Shown in pieces: positions 5,828 to 11,280 of a DNA stretch of 11,280 nucleotides (within the stretch, counting starts at the first letter, position 1; each line of letters opens with the position of its first letter). Source of the stretch: WHTI01 sp046715095 (GTDB taxonomy: Bacteria > Actinomycetota > CADDZG01 > WHSQ01). The notes below the pieces were generated by a model that made no database searches, was not told the DNA's origin, and saw only the letters and a list, made by a program, of their open reading frames with translations. Location of the stretch: NCBI GenBank assembly GCA_046715095.1, contig JBKJZQ010000207.1:1-11280 (forward strand). Direction: 5' to 3'. Made by a program: the position numbers and the translations under genes.

Positions 5828-7927
5828 GTGAACCCAGAGTTGCGAGTGCAGGGCCAGGGCTGGGACGCGGGGTGGCAGAGTTCGTTCGAGGTTGCCGGTG
5901 CTCTCGCCGCCTTCGAGATGATGGCAGTGACGCAGCCACTCTTCGACCTGCTCGGCCGGAACCCCGAATTCTTCGTCGCGCGCAACTCCCCCATCCTCGA
6001 CATCATCATGTTCGCGGTCGTGACGGCGGTTGGGATACCGCTCATCCTGTGGGCAATGGTGATGGGCCTGTCGCAGCTCAGCCGCAGGGCGGGTACGGCC
6101 TCGTACCTCGTCATCACGGGCCTCTTGGGAGGGTTCATCTTCCTTCGGATCATGAAACAAGGCCCCCTCCCGGATGCGCTCGTCCTGATCCTGGCCGCGC
6201 TCGCAGGGGGTGCCCTCGCGTGGGCGGTGAAAGTGAGCGACTCGTTCCGCTCCGTGCTACGGCTGGGGGTTCTTCTCCCGCTGCTGATCGGGGGATGGTT
6301 TCTCCTCGCAACGCCGGTGGCGAAGCTCGTCTTCCCGGCCGACGTAGAGCTCGGCCGGCCGGGACGAGTAGACCGACCCGCGAACGTCGTACTGCTGGTC
6401 CTCGACGAGCTGCCTCTGCCGACCATCCTCAACAAGGACGGAGGGATCGATCGCGTCGCCTTTCCTAACTTCGCCAGGATCGCTCGGAGCGCCACCTGGT
6501 ACCGGAACGCAACAACCATCAGCAAAAGCACGACCCGGGCGGCACCTGCGATCCTCTCGGGCCAATACCCGGGAGAGAACGCGTTGCCGACCGCGGCGGA
6601 CTATCCCCACAACATCTTCACTCTGCTCGGCTCGGGCTACCGGATGGAAGCCGAAGAACTCGTAACGAGACTCTGTCCCCAACAGGTATGCGGCGAGACG
6701 ATCCCTCCGATCGGCACGCGCATGGGTTCGCTCGGAGCCGACGTGAGCCTGATCGCCGCGCACACGCTGCTCCCCGAGATACTGACGCAAGGCCTCCCTC
6801 CAGTCGACGAGACCTGGGGGGACTTCGCGGGGCAAGGAACTCCGACACCCGGCGAGCCACCGGGTGTCGGGACCCTCATCGGCCGGGGCGACCCTGCGAG
6901 CGAGTTCGAAACCTTCATCGACGGGATCCGGTCCCATGAAGAGCCCACCCTCTACTTCAAACACGTGCTTCTCCCCCATGTCCCGTGGCGCTACCTCCCC
7001 AACGGGCAGCAATACGCACAAGGTTCGTCGATACCGGGGGAGCTGCCACTCCCGGGGGGTGGCGAGAGGTGGATCGACGATGACTGGCTCGTGGCACAGG
7101 CCCATCAAAGACACATCCTGCAGACGATGCTGGTGGACCGCCTCCTCGGGCGGCTCCTCGATCGCCTCCGTGAAGAGAAGATCTACCGCGACTCCGTGAT
7201 CGTGGTGGTCGCCGATCATGGAACTTCGTTCGTGCCGGGCGACGAACGCCGCGTGATCACCCCCGACTCCATCGGGTCGGTCGTGCCGGTCCCTCTGTTC
7301 GTGAAGGCCCCCGGTCAGATGCGCGGCGCGGTCGTGGACGCGCCCGTACAAACCATCGACATCCTTCCGACCATCGCAGCACTGATCGGGGCGCAAGGGC
7401 TGTGGGACGACATCGACGGTGAGGCGCTGAGTGAAGGAGTCACCGGAACCACCAACAGGACGTGGGGTTACAGCGACGCGGGATACGAGAAGAACGCCGA
7501 CGTCCGGCGCAAGCTCCGCCTCTTCGGGACGACATCGGGCGGCCTCGACCCGTACCTACTCGCCCCGGCAGGCACCCGGAGCTTGCTCGGGTCGGATGCA
7601 CCCGCCTCGCCCCGGGTGGGCGATGCGACCTTTACCCTCGAGGAAGCCGAGGCGTACGACGCGGTCGACTTGAGGGGCCCTTATCTGCCCGCGGTACTCC
7701 GCGGCGGCATCTCGGCCCCGGGCGACCACGAAGGGATGCTGCTCGCGGTGACGCTGAACGGCACCGTAGCGGCGGTGACGAGAGGCTTCGAGCGGTCCGG
7801 AGACGCCTGGCGTTTCACCGCGATGCTTCCGGTCCGGCTCTTCAAGCAAGGGCGCAATGAGATCGGCATCTATCTCCTCGAGGACGGGCCACAGGGCCCC
7901 TTGTTGGTATCCGCTCAACCAGAGTAG
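5828..7927 (+). CDS. Membrane-anchored alkaline-phosphatase/sulfatase-superfamily protein
   Basis: This 699-residue protein has four predicted membrane helices (about 57-80, 90-108, 114-134 and 143-165), then an extracytoplasmic alkaline-phosphatase-superfamily domain. The metal-site pattern is visible: NVVLLVLDELP (186-196) with D193, the nucleophile region STTRAAPAILSG (234-245), LLPHVPW (381-387), and VVADHGTSF (460-468) with D463 and H464. The nucleophile loop has Thr/Ser and no C/S-x-P-x-R formylglycine signature. It therefore more likely behaves like a phospho-group transferase or hydrolase (compare LtaS and EptA, which use Thr) than like a true sulfatase. The region after about 560 is not recognised. 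The GTG start lacks a clear Shine-Dalgarno sequence; M31 is an alternative. It lies 40 bp after ecm with no terminator seen, and upstream of a small membrane protein and a methyltransferase, which suggests an envelope-modification operon. The substrate is unknown. Confidence 0.8.
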   Translation: MNPELRVQGQGWDAGWQSSFEVAGALAAFEMMAVTQPLFDLLGRNPEFFVARNSPILDIIMFAVVTAVGIPLILWAMVMGLSQLSRRAGTASYLVITGLLGGFIFLRIMKQGPLPDALVLILAALAGGALAWAVKVSDSFRSVLRLGVLLPLLIGGWFLLATPVAKLVFPADVELGRPGRVDRPANVVLLVLDELPLPTILNKDGGIDRVAFPNFARIARSATWYRNATTISKSTTRAAPAILSGQYPGENALPTAADYPHNIFTLLGSGYRMEAEELVTRLCPQQVCGETIPPIGTRMGSLGADVSLIAAHTLLPEILTQGLPPVDETWGDFAGQGTPTPGEPPGVGTLIGRGDPASEFETFIDGIRSHEEPTLYFKHVLLPHVPWRYLPNGQQYAQGSSIPGELPLPGGGERWIDDDWLVAQAHQRHILQTMLVDRLLGRLLDRLREEKIYRDSVIVVVADHGTSFVPGDERRVITPDSIGSVVPVPLFVKAPGQMRGAVVDAPVQTIDILPTIAALIGAQGLWDDIDGEALSEGVTGTTNRTWGYSDAGYEKNADVRRKLRLFGTTSGGLDPYLLAPAGTRSLLGSDAPASPRVGDATFTLEEAEAYDAVDLRGPYLPAVLRGGISAPGDHEGMLLAVTLNGTVAAVTRGFERSGDAWRFTAMLPVRLFKQGRNEIGIYLLEDGPQGPLLVSAQPE

Positions 7928-7930
7928 AGT
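7901..7930 (+). promoter_or_regulatory. Possible internal promoter for the small membrane protein and methyltransferase
   Basis: TTGTTG (7901-7906) and TAGAGT (7925-7930) are 18 bp apart. TAGAGT is a good actinobacterial -10 match and overlaps the stop codon of the preceding gene. It would give an mRNA leader of about 80 nt. In that leader an imperfect inverted repeat, GGAA-cca-TTCC flanked by CCGG on both sides, lies at about 7943-7958. This is inferred from motif matching only. Confidence 0.33.
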
Positions 7931-8003
7931 CTCGGCACGCCCGGGAACCATTCCGGCCCACCGGTAAGCCAACAGAAGTGGCCGCGGACGGGCGGCACCG
8001 TAA

Positions 8004-8011
8004 AGGGGGAG
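8004..8011 (+). promoter_or_regulatory. Shine-Dalgarno site for a TTG start
   Basis: AGGGGGAG ends 4 nt before TTG at 8016-8018. This purine-rich site supports the unusual TTG start of the small membrane protein; no ATG or GTG in that frame would retain the whole signal sequence. Confidence 0.7.
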
Positions 8012-8015
8012 TTTT

Positions 8016-8234
8016 TTGAAGCGCCTTATCCCGAACGCGATCCTGAATGCGCTGTGGGTCGTGTACCTCGCCGCTTGCCTCTCGCTGCTTTTCGTCGCCC
8101 CGGCAAACGCGTATATCGACCCCGGGTCCGGGAGCATCATCTTCCAGGCCGTCGTCGGAGGCGCCTTGGCTGCGGGCGTCGGGATAAAGGTCTTCTGGCA
8201 CCGGATCGCTTCCTTCTTCCGCCGCAAGCGGTAG
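8016..8234 (+). CDS. Small membrane protein with YIDPGSGS motif
   Basis: This is a 72-residue protein. A basic start (MKR) leads into a hydrophobic signal-like segment (about 8-30) ending in APANA, so cleavage before Y33 is plausible. The mature part would begin YIDPGSGS (33-40), followed by a second hydrophobic helix (about 41-58) and a basic aromatic tail (HRIASFFRRKR, 62-72). Proteins of this size with a YxDPGxGS motif, a glycine-rich helix and a basic tail recur in bacteria, and to my recollection often lie beside sulfatase-like and methyltransferase genes, as here. No biochemical function is known to me. The TTG start is supported by a strong Shine-Dalgarno site. It ends 7 bp before the methyltransferase start, so translational coupling is likely. 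It could be an assembly or anchoring partner of the flanking enzymes; that is inference. Confidence 0.8.
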   Translation: MKRLIPNAILNALWVVYLAACLSLLFVAPANAYIDPGSGSIIFQAVVGGALAAGVGIKVFWHRIASFFRRKR

Positions 8235-8241
8235 CTCCTGC

Positions 8242-9639
8242 GTGCCTGATCCGATAGTCGGGCGCCTGGGCTCGTCGTTCCGCGATCCCTGCGGCTTCGT
8301 CTTCTTAGACCAAGGCGTCCTCAAGCGCCAGATCAACGAGGCCTACCGGGACGACTACGAGGCCCTCACCGGCTCCGGGCTTGGAGACGTGCTCGTGGCC
8401 GAAGGCCTGCTCATCCCGCACGAGGAGCTCGGTGACGAAGAGGCGCGGCGGCGCGGCGCCTACAAGGTCATTCGCCCCGAGCCGGTGGATTTCATCTCGT
8501 ATCCCTACGAGTGGTGCTTCGGGCAGCTCAAGGACGCGGCGCTTGCCACCCTCCGGATCCAGTCCCTCGCGCTGGACCATGGCATGAGCCTCAAGGATGC
8601 CAGCGCCTTCAATATCCAGTTCCGGCGGGGCCGCCCCGTCCTGATCGACACCCTCTCGTTCGAGCGGCTGGAGGAAGGGCATCCGTGGGTCGCCTACGGC
8701 CAGTTCTGCAGGCACTTCCTCGCGCCGCTCGCGCTGATGAGTACCCGCGACGTACGCCTCGGTCAGATGAGCCGTGTCTTCCTCGATGGGATTCCACTCG
8801 ACCTCGCCTCGGAGTTGCTCCCCGCCAAATCACGCCTCAAGCTCGGGCTCCAGATTCACATCCACTCGCATGCGAAGAGCCAGCTCAAACATGCCGGCAA
8901 GGGTGTCAGCCGTGACGAGGTGAAGGGGCGCTTCCCGATGAAGGCGTTCCGGGGACTCGTGGACAACCTGCGCGCCGTCATCGAATCCATCGAATGGGAA
9001 CCCGCCGGGACCGAGTGGGTCGACTACTACGCGGAAGCGACTCATTACTCCGAAGCCGCGCTCGAAGCTAAGCAACGACTCGTCGATCAGTTCGTCCGCG
9101 CCGTGAATCCCGGCACCGTATGGGATCTTGGAGCCAACACAGGCATGTTCTCGCTCATCGCGGCGCGCCACTCTCGCCATACCGTGGCGTTCGACATCGA
9201 TCCCGCCGCGGTCGAGTTGCACTACCGGGAGATCAAGAGAAGGGACGAGCGCACCAACATCCTCCCCCTCGTCCTCGATCTCACGAATCCCAGCCCGGCA
9301 CTCGGGTGGGCCAACCGGGAACGAGACTCCCTCGCCGGCCGTAGCCCCGTGGACCTCGTCCTCGCGCTGGCGCTCATCCATCACCTCGCAATCGGCAACA
9401 ACGTCCCCTTCGAGCGTGTCGCCTACGAGCTCTCTCGCCTAGCACGCTCCCTAGTGATCGAATTCGTACCCAAGGATGACCCGAAGGTTCGCTTCATGCT
9501 GGCGTCCCGAGAAGACATCTTCGACCGCTACTCCCAGGACGATTTCGAGCGAGCCTTCGAAGCCCGGTTCCGGATCACGTCCAAGGACCCGGTAGGTGAC
9601 TCAGGGCGAACGCTCTACCTCATGGATGCATCTCGGTGA
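8242..9639 (+). CDS. Class I SAM-dependent methyltransferase with kinase-like N-terminal region (NoeA-like)
   Basis: This 465-residue protein has two parts. The C-terminal half (about 265-460) is a class I methyltransferase fold, with SAM-binding motif VWDLGANTG (293-301), acidic residue D318 at the end of the second strand (VAFDID), and LVLALALIHHL (372-382) as the later motif. The N-terminal half (about 10-200) is conserved in this family, which is often annotated as nodulation NoeA-related methyltransferase. It starts SSFRDPCGFVF (11-21) and contains YKVIRPE (74-80), then DASAFN (119-124) and VLIDTLSF (133-140). That spacing resembles the catalytic and metal-binding loops of APH-type kinases, though the fold is unproved. 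The GTG start lies 7 bp after the preceding stop without its own Shine-Dalgarno site, so coupling is likely. The acceptor substrate is unknown; neighbours suggest a surface glycan or lipid. Confidence 0.85.
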   Translation: MPDPIVGRLGSSFRDPCGFVFLDQGVLKRQINEAYRDDYEALTGSGLGDVLVAEGLLIPHEELGDEEARRRGAYKVIRPEPVDFISYPYEWCFGQLKDAALATLRIQSLALDHGMSLKDASAFNIQFRRGRPVLIDTLSFERLEEGHPWVAYGQFCRHFLAPLALMSTRDVRLGQMSRVFLDGIPLDLASELLPAKSRLKLGLQIHIHSHAKSQLKHAGKGVSRDEVKGRFPMKAFRGLVDNLRAVIESIEWEPAGTEWVDYYAEATHYSEAALEAKQRLVDQFVRAVNPGTVWDLGANTGMFSLIAARHSRHTVAFDIDPAAVELHYREIKRRDERTNILPLVLDLTNPSPALGWANRERDSLAGRSPVDLVLALALIHHLAIGNNVPFERVAYELSRLARSLVIEFVPKDDPKVRFMLASREDIFDRYSQDDFERAFEARFRITSKDPVGDSGRTLYLMDASR

Positions 9640-9658
9640 CCCAAGTAGTCTCCGTCGG

Positions 9659-10702
9659 GTGACCTTCAAGCTCGGGGTCGGCCTGTTCACCGGTCAGATC
9701 CCCCCGTCCTCATCCCGGACGTTTCATCAGGAATACCAGGACGCCCTCGCCCTCGTCCGGCTGACCGAAGCCGAGGGTCTCGACTCCGCGTGGGTGTCCG
9801 AGCACCACTTCTCGGGCGACGGGTACCTCCCGTCGTTGCTGCCGATGCTGGCCGCGTTCGCCGCGGTGACCGAGAGGATCGAGCTCGGGACCGGGGTCGT
9901 CCTGGCCCCCTTCCACGACCCGATCCGTCTTGCCGAGGACTTCGCGGTCGTCGATCAACTGGCCAAGGGACGGGTCATCGCGGGCCTCGCTCTGGGGTGG
10001 CGCGATGAGGAGTTCAGGCAGTTCAACATCGACCCTCGCACCCGGGTCGGCCGTACGGTTGAGATCGCCCGGATCCTCAAGCTCGCGTGGACCGAGGAAC
10101 GGTTCGACTTCGACGGGAAGTACTTCCACTTCGACGGCGTGTCGGTGACCCCGAAGCCCTACCGCGTCCCTCCCCTCCTGATCGGCGGCTTCGTCGACAA
10201 GGCCATCGAGCGCGCCGGGCGCATCGGCGACGGGTACATCTCGTCCCGAGCAGAACCGGAACGGGTCGCGGCGGCGTTCGAGCTCGCCTCCAAGGCTCGA
10301 GCCGCAAGCGGTCGCGACGGCGCACCGCTCGTTGCGCTGCTCCAGAACACCTTCGTAACCGAGAACCCGGATCGTGACTGGCCCATGGTGCTGGGCGGCG
10401 CCTCACACCAACTCGGTGTGTACGCGGGCTGGCGCGCCGGGACCGACGTCCCCGGAAGGGCCCTCGAGATCGTTCCGCCGTCCGAAGAAGACATCCGCAG
10501 GACGACCGCGTACGGGACCCCCGGGCAAGTCGTCGACCATCTGGCGGGAGTCGCTCGGGTCCTCGGCTCGTACCCCGAGTCACACCTGGTGGTCAGGCTG
10601 CACTACCCGGGCATGGACGCAGAACCCGCGGCTCGTTCGATCGAGCTGTTCGCACGAGAGGTGGCGCCGCGGCTCAGAGAGATCGCGGCCGGAGCCGGAT
10701 GA
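9659..10702 (+). CDS. Luciferase-like monooxygenase family (LLM class) flavin/F420 oxidoreductase
   Basis: This (beta/alpha)8 oxidoreductase of the bacterial luciferase-like family has 347 residues from the chosen start, within the usual range. The first strand KLGVGLF (4-10) is followed by WVSEHHF (45-51) and the long family block from LGTGVVLAPFHDPIRLAEDF (76-95) to GRVIAGLALGW (104-114). TPKPY (164-168), PPLLIGG (171-177) and RIGDGYI (188-194) come next. Members use FMNH2 or coenzyme F420; the sequence does not settle which, or the substrate. GTG at 9659 is preferred because the first strand begins there and it lies beyond the methyltransferase stop. In-frame ATGs at 9596 and 9626 would add 21 or 11 residues and overlap the upstream gene. 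The stop overlaps the next start as ATGA, so cotranslation with the membrane protein is likely. Confidence 0.88.
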   Translation: MTFKLGVGLFTGQIPPSSSRTFHQEYQDALALVRLTEAEGLDSAWVSEHHFSGDGYLPSLLPMLAAFAAVTERIELGTGVVLAPFHDPIRLAEDFAVVDQLAKGRVIAGLALGWRDEEFRQFNIDPRTRVGRTVEIARILKLAWTEERFDFDGKYFHFDGVSVTPKPYRVPPLLIGGFVDKAIERAGRIGDGYISSRAEPERVAAAFELASKARAASGRDGAPLVALLQNTFVTENPDRDWPMVLGGASHQLGVYAGWRAGTDVPGRALEIVPPSEEDIRRTTAYGTPGQVVDHLAGVARVLGSYPESHLVVRLHYPGMDAEPAARSIELFAREVAPRLREIAAGAG

Positions 10703-11280
10703 GCGAGGCACCGGAGCAGCAGTTCGTACCGGCCGGTCTCGTGGGGGCCGGAGCCGTCCTCGTGGCCCTGGGCGGAGCCTTCCTGTGGCTCCTTCTCCTC
10801 GCCGGACCGTGGCGACTCGCTTCCGGCTTGCTCGAAACGGCCGATCGCGTGCAGCACGCGGAGGACAAGCTGTCGGCCGGGCAACTCGACAAGGCCCGCG
10901 CCGATACGGCGTTCGCGATCGCGGCTTCGGAGCGCGCCCGCGCCGGGCTCGACGGGCGCAGCCCGCTGCTCGACCTCGCCGAACTGATCCCGGTGGCGGA
11001 CGACGCTCTCGGGGAGATCGACCACTTCGTCAACGCGACCGAGTTCTCGAGCGAAGCCGCATTCGAAACCGTGGGGGTCGCGGACGACGCGATCGGCGGC
11101 AACCTGATCTCGCCGGATCCCGACGACCGGGAGGGTGGGTCGATCATCGACATCGCGCAGATCGAGGACCTCGCGGGGCGCGTCCACGGCGTGAGGATCG
11201 GGCTTCAGAACAGCGCCGCGGAGCTGGAACAGGTCGACCTCCAGAACCTCCCGAGCCGGATCAGACCCAAGATCGAGGAT
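10699..11280 (+). CDS. Membrane-anchored protein, DUF4012-like N-terminal region; 3' end beyond window
   Basis: The frame is open from ATG at 10699 to the last base, giving 194 residues. A short N-terminus leads to one membrane helix (about 13-36), then an Ala/Arg/Glu/Asp-rich helical stretch (about 44-85; ADRVQHAEDKLSAGQLDKA begins at 48). After it come SPLLDLAELIPVADDALGEID (88-108) and further helices. A single helix followed by a charged coiled region and an 'LIPV-D-' segment matches how actinobacterial DUF4012 proteins begin. The diagnostic core of that domain would lie beyond the window, so this is a tentative family call. DUF4012 proteins are of unknown function and often accompany surface polysaccharide genes. 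GGAG lies 4 nt before the ATG, and the ATG overlaps the oxidoreductase stop by four bases. Confidence 0.7.
   Translation, partial: MSEAPEQQFVPAGLVGAGAVLVALGGAFLWLLLLAGPWRLASGLLETADRVQHAEDKLSAGQLDKARADTAFAIAASERARAGLDGRSPLLDLAELIPVADDALGEIDHFVNATEFSSEAAFETVGVADDAIGGNLISPDPDDREGGSIIDIAQIEDLAGRVHGVRIGLQNSAAELEQVDLQNLPSRIRPKIED

Noticed and set aside
6257..7396. 379-codon minus-strand frame opposite the phosphatase-superfamily gene
   Set aside because: Its composition is that of a codon-position shadow and no motif is visible, whereas the plus strand encodes metal-site motifs.
1..11280. CRISPR array, tRNA, insertion sequence or prophage elements
   Set aside because: No regularly spaced direct repeats, cloverleaf-like segment, transposase motif or terminal inverted repeats were seen.

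Overview
The window is GC-rich and densely coded. It has one divergence point, at about 3713-3780: everything to its left is on the minus strand and everything to its right on the plus strand. Several features point to an uncultivated member of the Actinomycetota: high GC, GTG and TTG starts, a tandem-duplicated 3-hydroxyacyl-CoA dehydrogenase, an ethylmalonyl-CoA mutase (MeaA/Ecm type), a luciferase-like oxidoreductase and a DUF4012-like membrane protein. This placement is inferred from gene content; no marker gene is present. I saw no tRNA, rRNA, CRISPR array, insertion sequence or phage gene.

Left arm, minus strand. Reading leftward from the divergence point, the first gene is a fused two-module 3-hydroxyacyl-CoA dehydrogenase (1943-3712). 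A 107-bp spacer follows with two perfect palindromes and a possible near-leaderless promoter. Next is a secreted or membrane-anchored phosphodiester-glycosidase (NAGPA-domain) protein (402-1835), then the N-terminal 125 residues of a short-chain dehydrogenase/reductase cut off by the window start (1-377).

Right arm, plus strand. The first gene is ethylmalonyl-CoA mutase (3781-5787), a complete adenosylcobalamin enzyme with its B12-binding domain fused at the C-terminus. Together with the divergent dehydrogenase it suggests C4 acyl-CoA metabolism: 3-hydroxybutyryl-CoA/acetoacetyl-CoA interconversion and the ethylmalonyl-CoA to methylsuccinyl-CoA step. The other pathway enzymes are not in the window.

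Next comes a compact envelope-type module: a four-helix membrane protein with an alkaline-phosphatase/sulfatase-superfamily domain (5828-7927), a 72-residue membrane miniprotein with a YIDPGSGS motif (8016-8234), and a 465-residue SAM methyltransferase (8242-9639). The N-terminal half of the methyltransferase carries a D-x4-N...ID pattern like the catalytic loop of aminoglycoside-phosphotransferase-type kinases. I regard this as the most interesting part of the window: a possible kinase-methyltransferase working with a membrane phospho- or sulfo-transferase/hydrolase and a small membrane partner on a surface polymer. That function is inference.

The window closes with a luciferase-like flavin/F420 oxidoreductase (9659-10702) whose stop codon overlaps, as ATGA, the start of a membrane-anchored DUF4012-like protein that runs off the end (10699-11280).
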